Assembly (NCBI RefSeq): GCF_029227915.1
Contig: NC_079877.1
Span: 4,900,001 to 4,964,000, forward strand
Length of the DNA stretch: 64,000 nucleotides
Direction of reading: 5' to 3'
Source of the DNA: Hydractinia symbiolongicarpus
Taxonomy: Eukaryota; Cnidaria; Hydrozoa; Anthoathecata; Hydractiniidae
The position numbers and the translations under genes are program-made. Below the pieces are notes generated by a model that worked only from the letters and a program-made list of their open reading frames with translations, was not told where the DNA came from and searched no databases. Positions 11,237-22,646 of this stretch are shown in pieces. Position 1 is the stretch's first letter; every line of letters begins with the position of its first letter.

Positions 11237-14071
11237 AAAATGTTTTCATTTTTGATGAGACGCTGAATAAAAGAAGTTTAATCGCCGGCAAACGAAAATC
11301 TGCGATTTCCCGTAAATTCCGGACTCGGCCCGTATAGTCACAAGTATACAAAGAAAGTACCCAGGGAGTAAACTCATTTCCCAAACGATTTTTTAAATTA
11401 TTATTTCACCACTAAAACGCATGAGACTTGTAGTTTTCAAGAATGTTTTAATTTTTGATGAGACGCTGAATAAAAGCAGTTTAATCGCCGGCAAACGAAA
11501 ACCCGCGATTTCCCGTAAATCCCGGCTTGGCCCGTATAGTCAAAAGTATACAAAGAAAGTACCCAGGGAGTAAACTCATTTCCCGAACGATTTTTTAAAT
11601 TATTTTTTCACCACTAAAACGCATGAGACTTGTAGTTTTCAAAAATGTTTTCATTTTTGATGAGACGCTGAATAAAAGCAGTTTAATCGCCGGCAAACGA
11701 AAACCTGCGATTTCCCTAAATCCCGGACTCGGCCCGTATAGTCAAAAGTATACAAAGAAAGTACCAAGGGAGTAAACTCATTTCCAGAACGATTTTTTAA
11801 ATTATTTTTTCACCACTAAAACGCATAAGACTTGTAGTTTTTAAAAATGTTTTCATTTTTGATGAGACGCTGAATAAAAGGAGTTTAATCGCCGGCAAAC
11901 GAAAGCCCGCGATTTCCCGTAAATCCCAGGCTCGGCCCGTATAGTCAAAAGTATACAAAGAAAGTACCCAGGGAGTAAACTCATTTCCCGAACGATTTTT
12001 TATATTATTTTTTTACCACTAAACGCATGAGACTTGTAGTTTTCAAAAATATTTTCATATTTATGGGACGCTGAATAAAAGAAGTTTAATCGCCGGCAAA
12101 CGAAAATCCGCGATTTCCCGTAAATCCCGGACTCGGCCCGTATAGTCAAAAGTATAGAAAGAAAGTACCCAGGGAGTAAACTCATTTCCCGAACGATTTT
12201 TTAAATTATTTTTTCACCACTAAAATGCATGAGACTTGTAGTTTTCAAAAATGTTTTCATTTTTGATGAGACGCTTAATGAAAGAGGTTTAATCGCCGGC
12301 AAACGAAATCCCGCGTTTTCCCGTAAATCCGGGGCTTGGCCCGTATAGTCGAATGTATACAAAGAAAGTACCCAGGGAGTAAACTCATTTCCCGAACGAT
12401 TTTTTAAAATTTTTTTTCACCACTAAAACGCATGAGACTTGTAGTTTTCAAAAATGTTTTCATTTTTGATGAGACGCTTAATGAAAGAGGTTTAATCGCC
12501 GGAAAACGAAAACCCGCGATTTCCCGTAAATCCCGGGCTTGGCCCGTATAGTCGAATGTATACAAACAAAGTACCCTGTGAGTAAACTCATTTCCAGAAC
12601 GATTTTTTAAATTATTTTTTCACCACTAAAACGCATAAGACTTGTAGTTTTTAAAAATGTTTTGATTTTTGATGAGACGCTGAATAAAAGCAGTTTAAAC
12701 GCCGGCAAACGAAAACCTGCGATTTCCCTAAATCCCGGACTCGGCCCGTATAGTCAAAAGTATACAAAGAAAGTACCCAGGGAGTAAACTCATTTCCAGA
12801 ACGATTTTTTAAATTATTTTTTCACCACTAAAACGGATAAGACTTGTAGTTTTTAAAAATGTGTTCAATTTTGATGAGACGCTGAATAAAAGAAGTTTAA
12901 TCGCCGGCAAACGAAAACCCGCGATTTCCCGCAAATCCCGGGCTTGGCCCGTATAGTCCAAAGTATACAAAGAAAGTACCCAGGGAGTAAACTCATTTCC
13001 CGAACGATTTTTTAAATTATTTTTTCACCACTAAAATGCATGAGACTTGTAGTTTTCAAAAATGTTTTCATTTTTGATGAGACGCTTAATGAAAGAGGTT
13101 TAATCGCCGGCAAACGAAATCCCGCGTTTTCCCGTAAATCCGGGGCTTGGCCCGTATAGTCGAATGTATACAAAGAAAGTACCCAGGGAGTAAACTCATT
13201 TCCCGAACGATTTTTTAAAATTTTTTTTCACCACTAAAACGCATGAGACTTGTAGTTTTCAAAAATGTTTTCATTTTTGATGAGACGCTTAATGAAAGAG
13301 GTTTAATCGCCGGAAAACGAAAACCCGCGATTTCCCGTAAATCCCGGGCTTGGCCCGTATAGTCGAATGTATACAAACAAAGTACCCTGTGAGTAAACTC
13401 ATTTCCAGAACGATTTTTTAAATTATTTTTTCACCACTAAAACGCATAAGACTTGTAGTTTTTAAAAATGTTTTGATTTTTGATGAGACGCTGAATAAAA
13501 GCAGTTTAAACGCCGGCAAACGAAAACCTGCGATTTCCCTAAATCCCGGACTCGGCCCGTATAGTCAAAAGTATACAAAGAAAGTACCCAGGGAGTAAAC
13601 TCATTTCCAGAACGATTTTTTAAATTATTTTTTCACCACTAAAACGGATAAGACTTGTAGTTTTTAAAAATGTGTTCAATTTTGATGAGACGCTGAATAA
13701 AAGAAGTTTAATCGCCGGCAAACGAAAACCCGCGATTTCCCGCAAATCCCGGGCTTGGCCCGTATAGTCCAAAGTATACAAAGAAAGTACCCAGGGAGTA
13801 AACTCATTTCCCGAACGATTTTTTATATTATTTTTTTACCACTAAACGCATGAGACTTGTAGTTTTCAAAAATGTTTTTATTTTTGATGAGACGCTGAAT
13901 AAAAGAAATTTAATCGCCGGGAAACGAACACCCGCGATTTCCCGTAAATCCCGGGCTTGGCCCGTATAGTCAAAAGTATAAAAAGAAAGTACTCAGGGAG
14001 TAAACTCATTTCCCGAACGATTTTTTAAATTACTTTTTCACCACTAAAACGCATGAGACTTGTAGTTTTTG
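11237..14071. repeat. 2024 bp unit, copy 2, expanded to 2835 bp by an internal 811 bp duplication
   Basis: The copy follows copy 1 at offset 2024 until about 13012. There TTTTTTAAATT replaces the expected TTTTTTATATT and sequence from about 12190 repeats. After about 13823 the offset to copy 1 becomes 2835, which is 2024 plus 811. The rare GTACTCAGGGAG at about 11155 recurs at about 13990 with that offset. The order of events, larger duplication first and then four-monomer expansion in copy 2, is inferred from the nesting. Confidence 0.85.
12190..13811. repeat. 811 bp four-monomer tandem duplication nested in the 2024 bp unit
   Basis: 12190-13000 and 13001-13811 are near-identical at offset 811. 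Shared private variants are AAAATGCATGAG, TCCGGGGCTTGG, GCCGGAAAACG, ACAAACAAAGTACC and CAGTTTAAACGCC. Homology begins after GTATAGAAAG (about 12156), where the second copy has GTATACAAAG. Confidence 0.85.
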
Positions 14072-15047
14072 AAAATGTTTTCATTTTTGATGAGACGCTG
14101 AATAAAAGAAATTTAATCGCCGGCAAACGAAAACCTGCGATTTCCCGTAAATCCTGGACTCGGCACGTATAGTCAAAAGTATACAAAGAAAGTACCCAGG
14201 GAGTAAACTCATTTCCCAAACGATTTTTTAAATTATTATTTCACCACTACAACGCATGAGACTTGTAGTTTTCAAGAATGTTTTCATTTTTGATGAGACG
14301 CTGAATAAAAGCAGTTTAATCGCCGGCAAACGAAAACCCGCGATTTTCCGTAAATCCCGGGTTTGGCACGTATAGTCGAATGTATACAAAGAAAGTACCC
14401 TGTGAGTAAACTCATTTCCAGAACGGTTTTTTAAATTATTTTTTCACCAATAAAACGCATAAGACTGGTAGTTTTTAAAAAAGTTTTCATTTTTGATGAG
14501 ACGCTGAATAAAAGAAGTTTAATCGCCGGCAAACGAAAACCCGCGATTTCCCGTAAATCCCGGCTTGGCCCGTATAGTCAAAAGTATACAAAGAAAGTAC
14601 CCAGGGAGTAAACTCATTTCCCGAACGATTTTTTAAATTATTTTTTCACCACTAAAACGCATGAGACTTGTAGTTTTCAAAAGTATTTTCATTTTTGATG
14701 AGACGCTTAATGAAAAAGGTTTAATCGCCGGAAAACGAAAACCCGCGATTTCCCGTAAATCCCGGGCTTGGCCTGTATAGTCGAATGTATACAAAGAAAG
14801 TACCCTGTGAGTAAACTCATTTCCAGAACGATTTTTTAAATTATTTTTTCACCACTAAAACGCATAAGACTGGTAGTTTTCAAAAATGTTTTGATCTTTG
14901 ATGAGACGCTGAATAAAAGCAGTTTAATCGCCGGCAAACGAAAACCTGCGATTTCCCTAAATCCCGGACTCGGCCCGTATAGTCAAAAGTATACAAAGAA
15001 AGTACCCAGGGAGTAAACTCATTTCCAGAACGATTTTTTAAATTATT
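14072..15047. repeat. Monomer array between duplications
   Basis: About five monomers of the CAAGAATG, GTCGAATG and CATAAGACTGGTAG subtypes, with no tandem higher-order period of their own. Parts resemble 19.1-20.1 kb and 28.6-29.1 kb, for example CACTACAACGCATGAG at about 14245 and 19115. I see no gene or unique sequence. Confidence 0.75.
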
Positions 15048-15067
15048 TTTTCACCACTAAAACGCAT

Positions 15068-18000
15068 AAGACTTGTAGTTTTTAAAAATGTGTTCATTTT
15101 TGATGAGACGCTGAATAAAAGAAGTTTCATCGCCGGCAAACGAAAACCTGCGATTTCCCGTAAATCCCGGGCTTGGCCCGTATAGTCAAAAGTATACAAA
15201 GAAAGTACCCAGGGAGTAAACTCATTTCCCGAACGATTTTTTAATTCATTTTTTCACCACTAAAACGCATGAGACTTGTAGTTTTCAAAAATGTTTTCAT
15301 TTTTGATAAGACGCTGAATAAAAGAAGTTTAATCGCCGGCAAACGAAAACCTGCGATTTCCCGTAAATCCCGGACTCGGCCCGTATAGTCAAAAGTATAC
15401 AAAGAAAGTACCAAGGGAGTAAACTAATTTCCCGAACGATTTTTTAAATTATTATTTCACCACTAAAGCCCATGAGACTTGTAGTTTTTAAAAATGTTTT
15501 CATTTTTGATGAGACGCTGAATAAAAGAAGTTTAATCGCCGGCAAACGAAAACCCGCCATTTCCCGTAAACCCCGGACTCGGCCCGCATAGTCAAAAGTA
15601 TACAAAGAAAGTACCCAGGGTGTAAACTTATTTCCCGATTGATTTTTTAAATTACTATTTCACCACTAAAGCCCATGAGACTTGCAGTATTTAAAAATAT
15701 TTTCATTTTTGATGAGACGCTGAATAAAAGAAGTTTAATCGCCGGCAAACGAAAACCCGCGACTTCCCGTAAATCCCGGGCTTGGCCCGTATAGTCAAAA
15801 GTATACAAAGATAGTACCCAGGGAGTAAATTCATTTCCCGAACGATTTTTTAATTCATTTTTTCACCACTAAAACGTATAAGACTTGTAGTTTTCAAAAA
15901 TGTTTTCATTTTTGATGAGACGCTGAATAAAAGAAGTTTAATCGCCGGCAAACGAAATCCCGCGATTTCCCGTAAATCCCGGGCTTGGCCCGTATAGTCG
16001 AATGTATACAAAGAAAGTCCCCAGGAAGTAAACTCATTTCCCGAACGATTTTTTAAATTTTTTTTTCACCACTAAAACGCATGAGACTTGTAGTTTTCAA
16101 AAATGTTTTCATTTTTGATGAGACGCTGAATAAAAAAAGTTTAATCGCCGGCAAACGAAAACCCGCGACTTCCCGTAAATCCCGGGCTTGGCCCGTATAG
16201 TCAAAAATATACAAAGATAGTACCCAGGGAGTAAACTCATTTCCCGAACGATTTTTTAATTCATTTTTTCACCACTAAAACGCATGAGACTTGTAGTTTT
16301 CAAAAATGTTTTCATTTTTGATAAGACGCTGAATAAAAGAAGTTTAATCGCCGGCAAACGAAAATCCGCGATTTCCCGTAAATCCCGGACTCGGCCCGTT
16401 TAGTCCAAAGTATAGAAAGAAAGTACCCAGGGAGTAAACTCATTTCCCGAACGATTTTTTAAATTATTTTTTCACCACTAAAACGCATGAGACTTGTAGT
16501 TTTCAAAAATGTTTTCATTTTTGATGAGACGCTTAATGAAAGAGGTTTAATCGCCGGCAAACGAAATCCCGCGTTTTCCCGTAAATCCGGGGCTTGGCCC
16601 GTATAGTCGAATGTATACAAAGAAAGTACCCAGGGAGTAAACTCATTTCCCGAACGATTTTTTAAAATTTTTTTCACCACTAAAACGCATAAGACTTGTA
16701 GTTTTTAAAAATGTGTTCATTTTTGATGAGACGCTGAATAAAAGAAGTTTAATCGCCGGCAAACGAAAACCTGCGATTTCCCGTAAATCCCGGGCTTGGC
16801 CCGTATAGTCAAAAGTATACAAAGAAAGTACCCAGGGAGTAAACTCATTTCCCGAACGATTTTTTAATTCATTTTTTCACCACTAAAACGCATGAGACTT
16901 GTAGTTTTCAAAAATGTTTTCATTTTTGATAAGACGCTGAATAAAAGAAGTTTAATCGCCGGCAAACGAAAACCTGCGATTTCCCGTAAATCCCGGACTC
17001 GGCCCGTATAGTCAAAAGTATACAAAGAAAGTACCAAGGGAGTAAACTAATTTCCCGAACGATTTTTTAAATTATTATTTCACCACTAAAGCCCATGAGA
17101 CTTGTAGTTTTTAAAAATGTTTTCATTTTTGATGAGACGCTGAATAAAAGAAGTTTAATCGCCGGCAAACGAAAACCCACCATTTCCCGTAAACCCCGGA
17201 CTCGGCCCGCATAGTCAAAAGTATACAAAGAAAGTACCCAGGGTGTAAACTTATTTCCCGATTGATTTTTTAAATTACTATTTCACCACTAAAGCCCATG
17301 AGACTTGCAGTATTTAAAAATATTTTCATTTTTGATGAGACGCTGAATAAAAGAAGTTTAATCGCCGGCAAACGAAAACCCGCGACTTCCCGTAAATCCC
17401 GGGCTTGGCCCGTATAGTCAAAAGTATACAAAGATAGTACCCAGGGAGTAAATTCATTTCCCGAACGATTTTTTAATTCATTTTTTCACCACTAAAACGT
17501 ATAAGACTTGTAGTTTTCAAAAATGTTTTCATTTTTGATGAGACGCTGAATAAAAGAAGTTTAATCCCCGGCAAACGAAATCCCGCGATTTCACGTAAAT
17601 CCCGGGCTTGGCCCGTATAGTCGAATGTATACAAAGAAAGTACCCAGGAAGTAAACTCATTTCCCGAACGATTTTTAAAATTTTTTTTTCACCACTAAAA
17701 CGCATGAGACTTGTAGTTTTCAAAAATGTTTTCATTTTTGATGAGACGCTGAATAAAAAAAGTTTAATCGCCGGCAAACGAAAACCCGCGACTTCCCGTA
17801 AATCCCGGGCTTGGCCCGTATAGTCAAAAATATACAAAGATAGTACCCAGGGAGTAAACTCATTTCCCGAACGATTTTTTAATTCATTTTTTCACCACTA
17901 AAACGCATGAGACTTGTAGTTTTCAAAAATGTTTTCATTTTTGATAAGACGCTGAATAAAAGAAGTTTAATCGCCGGCAAACGAAAATCCGCGATTTCCC

Positions 18001-18313
18001 GTAAATCCCGGACTCGGCCCGTTTAGTCCAAAGTATAGAAAGAAAGTACCCAGGGAGTAAACTCATTTCCCGAACGATTTTTTAAATTATTTTTTCACCA
18101 CTAAAACGCATGAGACTTGTAGTTTTCAAAAATGTTTTCATTTTTGATGAGACGCTTAATGAAAGAGGTTTAATCGCCGGCAAACGAAATCCCGCGTTTT
18201 CCCGTAAATCCGGGGCTTGGCCCGTATAGTCGAATGTATACAAAGAAAGTACCCAGGGAGTAAACTCATTTCCCGAACGATTTTTTAAAATTTTTTTCAC
18301 CACTAAAACGCAT
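15068..18313. repeat. 1623 bp eight-monomer tandem duplication
   Basis: Copy 1 is about 15068-16690 and copy 2 about 16691-18313, at offset 1623. Shared private variants are TTTCCCGATTGATTTTTT (about 15633 and 17256), GACTTGCAGTATTT, AAACGTATAAGAC, GAATAAAAAAAGTTT and GGCCCGTTTAGTCC. Differences include GTTTCATCG against GTTTAATCG, AGTCCCCAGG against AGTACCCAGG, and GTTTAATCCCCGG in copy 2. Copy 2 ends where CATGAG (18314) replaces CATAAG (16691). Confidence 0.85.
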
Positions 18314-19082
18314 GAGACTTGTAGTTTTCAAAAATGTTTTCATTTTTGATGAGACGCTTAATGAAAGAGGTTTAATCGCCGGAAAACGAAAACCCGCGAT
18401 TTCCCGTAAATCCCGGGCTTGGCCCGTATAGTCGAATGTATACAAACAAAGTACCCTGTGAGTAAACTCATTTCCAGAACGATTTTTTAAATTATTTTTT
18501 TACCACTAAAACGCATAAGACTTGTAGTTTTCAAAAATGTTTTGATTTTTGATGAGACGCTGAATAAAAGCAGTTTAATCGCCGGCAAACGAAAACCTGC
18601 GATTTCCCTAAATCCCGGACTCGGCCCGTATAGTCAAAAGTATACAAAGAAAGTACCCAGGGAGTAAACTCATTTCCAGAACGATTTTTTAAATTATTTT
18701 TTTACCACTAAACGCATGAGACTTGTAGTTTTCAAAAATGTTTTTATTTTTGATGAGACGCTGAATAAAAGAAGTTTAATCGCCGGGAAACGAACACCCG
18801 CGATTTCCCGTAAATCCCGGGCTTGGCCCGTATAGTCAAAAGTATAAAAAGAAAGTACCCAGGGAGTAAACTCATTTCCCGAACGATTTTTTAATTTACT
18901 TTTTCACCACTAAAACGCATGAGACTTGTAGTTTTTGAAAATGTTTTCATTTTTGATGAGACGCTGAATAAAAGAAGTTTAATCGCCGGCAAACGAAAAC
19001 CTGCGATTTCCCGTAAATCCTGGACTCGGCACGTATAGTCAAAAGTATACAAAGAAAGTACCCAGGGAGTAAACTCATTTCC
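18314..19082. repeat. Monomer array between duplications
   Basis: About four monomers, including the GCCGGAAAACG, CCCTAAATCC, GCCGGGAAACGAACACC and CCTGGACTCGGCACG subtypes in that order. The same order is seen near 13.2-14.1 kb and 27.6-28.5 kb, so this is a shared subtype string, not unique DNA. No gene. Confidence 0.75.
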
Positions 19083-21106
19083 CAAACGATTTTTTAAATT
19101 ATTATTTCACCACTACAACGCATGAGACTTGTAGTTTTCAAGAATGTTTTCATTTTTGATGAGACGCTGAATAAAAGCAGTTTAATCGCCAACAAACGAA
19201 AACCCGCGATTTTCCGTAAATCCCGGGCTTGGCCCGTATAGTCCAAAGTATACAAAGAAAGTACCCAGGGAGTAAACTCATTTCCCGAACGATTTTTTAT
19301 ATTATTTTTTCACCACTAAAACGCATAAGACTGGTAGTTTTTAAAAAAGTTTTCATTTTTGATGAGACGCTGAATAAAAGAAGTTTAATCGCCGGCAAAC
19401 GAAAACCCGCGATTTCCCGTAAATCCCGGCTTGGCCCGTATAGTCAAAAGTATACAAAGAAAGTACCCAGTGAGTAAACTCATTTCCCGAACGATTTTTT
19501 AAATTATTTTTTCACCACTAAAACGCATGAGACTTGTAGTTTTTAAAAGTATTTATATTTTTGATGAGACGCTTAATGAAAGAGGTTTAATCGCCGGAAA
19601 ACGAAATCCCGCGTTTTCCCGTAAATCCGGGGCTTGGCCCGTATAGTCGAAGTATACAAAGAAAGTACCCAGGAAGTAAACTCATTTCCCAAACGATTTT
19701 TTAAATTTTTTTTTCACCACTAAAACGCATGAGACTTGTAGTTTTCAAAAATGTTTTTATTTTTGATGAGACGCTTAATGAAAGAGGTTTAATCGCCGGA
19801 AAACGAAAACCCGCGATTTCCCGTAAATCCCGGGCTTGGCCCGTATAGTCGAATGTATACAAAGAAAGTACCCTGTGAGTAAACTCATTTCCAGAACGAT
19901 TTTTTAAATTATTTTTTCACCACTAAAACGCATAAGACTGGTAGTTTTCAAAAATGTTTTGATCTTTGATGAGACGCTGAATAAAAGCAGTTTAATCGCC
20001 GGCAAACGAAAACCTGCGATTTCCCTAAATCCCGGACTCGGCCCGTATAGTCAAAAGTATACAAAGAAAGTACCCAGGGAGTAAACTCATTTCCCAAACG
20101 ATTTTTTAAATTATTATTTCACCACTACAACGCATGAGACTTGTAGTTTTCAAGAATGTTTTCATTTTTGATGAGACGCTGAATAAAAGCAGTTTAATCG
20201 CCAACAAACGAAAACCCGCGATTTTCCGTAAATCCCGGGCTTGGCCCGTATAGTCCAAAGTATACAAAGAAAGTACCCAGGGAGTAAACTCATTTCCCGA
20301 ACGATTTTTTATATTATTTTTTCACCACTAAAACGCATAAGACTGGTAGTTTTTAAAAAAGTTTTCATTTTTGATGAGACGCTGAATAAAAGAAGTTTAA
20401 TCGCCGGCAAACGAAAACCCGCGATTTCCCGTAAATCCCGGCTTGGCCCGTATAGTCAAAAGTATACAAAGAAAGTACCCAGTGAGTAAACTCATTTCCC
20501 GAACGATTTTTTAAATTATTTTTTCACCACTAAAACGCATGAGACTTGTAGTTTTTAAAAGTATTTATATTTTTGATGAGACGCTTAATGAAAGAGGTTT
20601 AATCGCCGGAAAACGAAATCCCGCGTTTTCCCGTAAATCCGGGGCTTGGCCCGTATAGTCGAAGTATACAAAGAAAGTACCCAGGAAGTAAACTCATTTC
20701 CCAAACGATTTTTTAAATTTTTTTTTCACCACTAAAACGCATGAGACTTGTAGTTTTCAAAAATGTTTTTATTTTTGATGAGACGCTTAATGAAAGAGGT
20801 TTAATCGCCGGAAAACGAAAACCCGCGATTTCCCGTAAATCCCGGGCTTGGCCCGTATAGTCGAATGTATACAAAGAAAGTACCCTGTGAGTAAACTCAT
20901 TTCCAGAACGATTTTTTAAATTATTTTTTCACCACTAAAACGCATAAGACTGGTAGTTTTCAAAAATGTTTTGATCTTTGATGAGACGCTGAATAAAAGC
21001 AGTTTAATCGCCGGCAAACGAAAACCTGCGATTTCCCTAAATCCCGGACTCGGCCCGTATAGTCAAAAGTATACAAAGAAAGTACCCAGGGAGTAAACTC
21101 ATTTCC
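19083..21106. repeat. 1012 bp five-monomer tandem duplication
   Basis: Copies 19083-20094 and 20095-21106 match at offset 1012. Private variants in both are CACTACAACGCATG, ATCGCCAACAAACG, GTCGAAGTATAC, AAAGTATTTATATTTTTG and GATCTTTGATGAG. The right edge is where TTTCCAGAACG (about 21107) faces TTTCCCAAACG (about 20095). A further single-monomer duplication follows immediately: the 201 bp monomer with GATCTTTGATGAG from about 20905 is repeated from about 21107. Confidence 0.85.
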
Positions 21107-21329
21107 AGAACGATTTTTTAAATTATTTTTTCACCACTAAAACGCATAAGACTGGTAGTTTTCAAAAATGTTTTGATCTTTGATGAGACGCTGAATAAAA
21201 GCAGTTTAATCGCCGGCAAACGAAAACCTGCGATTTCCCTAAATCCCGGACTCGGCCCGTATAGTCAAAAGTATACAAAGAAAGTACCCAGGGAGTAAAC
21301 TCATTTCCAGAACGATTTTTTAAATTATT

Positions 21330-22646
21330 TTTTCACCACTAAAACGCATAAGACTTGTAGTTTTTAAAAATGTGTTCATTTTTGATGAGACGCTGAATAA
21401 AAGAAGTTTAATCGCCGGCAAACGAAAACCTGCGATTTCCCGTAAATCCCGGGCTTGGCCCGTATAGTCAAAAGTATACAAAGAAAGTACCCAGGGAGTA
21501 AACTCATTTCCCGAACGATTTTTTAATTCATTTTTTCACCACTAAAACGCATGAGACTTGTAGTTTTCAAAAATGTTTTCATTTTTGATAAGACGCTGAA
21601 TAAAAGAAGTTTAATCGCCGGCAAACGAAAACCTGCAATTTCCCGTAAATCCCGGACTCGGCCCGTATAGTCAAAAGTATACAAAGAAAGTACCAAGGGA
21701 GTAAACTGATTTCCCGAACGATTTTTTAAATTATTATTTCACCACTAAAGCCCATGAGACTTGTAGTTTTTAAAAATGTTTTCATTTTTGATGAGACGCT
21801 GAATAAAAGAAGTTTAATCGCCGGCAAACGAAAACCCGCCATTTCCCGTAAACCCCGGACTCGGCCCGCATAGTCAAAAGTATACAAAGAAAGTACCCAG
21901 GGTGTAAACTTATTTCCCGAACGATTTTTTAAATTACTATTTCACCACTAAAGCCCATGAGACTTGCAGTATTTAAAAATATTTTCATTTTTGATGAGAC
22001 GCTGAATAAAAGAAGTTTAATCGCCGGCAAACGAAAACCCGCGACTTCCCGTAAATCCCGGGCTTGGCCCGTATAGTCAAAAGTATACAAAGATAGTACC
22101 CAGGGAGTAAATTCATTTCCCGAACGATTTTTTAATTCATTTTTTTACCACTAAAACGTATAAGACTTGTAGTTTTCAAAAATGTTTTCATTTTTGATGA
22201 GACGCTGAATAAAAGAAGTTTAATCGCCGGCAAACGAAATCCCGCGATTTCCCGTAAATCCCGGGCTTGGCCCGTATAGTCGAATGTATACAAAGAAAGT
22301 ACCCAGGAAGTAAACTCATTTCCCGAACGATTTTTTAAATTTTTTTTTCACCACTAAAACGCATGAGACTTGTAGTTTTCAAAAATGTTTTCATTTTTGA
22401 TGAGACGCTGAATAAAAAAAGTTTAATCGCCGGCAAACGAAAACCCGCGACTTCCCGTAAATCCCGGGCTTGGCCCGTATAGTCAAAAGTATACAAAGAT
22501 AGTACCCAGGGAGTAAACTCATTTCCCGAACGATTTTTTAATTCATTTTTTCACCACTAAAACGCATGAGACTTGTAGTTTTCAAAAATGTTTTCATTTT
22601 TGATAAGACGCTGAATAAAAGAAGTTTAATCGCCGGCAAACGAAAA
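21330..22646. repeat. Third, distant copy of the 15-18 kb unit
   Basis: This stretch matches 15048-16364 at offset 6282, and also the second copy at 16671-17987. Shared variants are GACTTGCAGTATTT, AAACGTATAAGAC, GAATAAAAAAAGTTT and the AATTCATTTTTTCACC monomers. It lacks the CCCGATTGATT change and has CCCGAACGATT, so it descends from a state before that mutation or has been partly converted. Confidence 0.78.

Noticed and set aside
11190-11384. Recurrent minus-strand reading frame of 61-73 codons (many near-identical copies) and a 102-codon version, for example at 3337-3645
   Set aside because: The frames recur only because the DNA repeats. The 201-203 bp monomer is not a multiple of three, so each frame shifts at every monomer and closes within one or two. 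There is no recognisable domain, and one-base indels in subtypes change or end the frame without any sign of compensation.
17608-17823. Plus-strand reading frames of 71-82 codons (also 19229-19477, 20241-20489, 30375-30590 and 43534-43749)
   Set aside because: They are the opposite-strand translation of the same repeat and open only in subtypes where a stop codon happens to be lost, such as GTCCAAAG or GTCGAATG monomers. No family resemblance or coding signature is visible.
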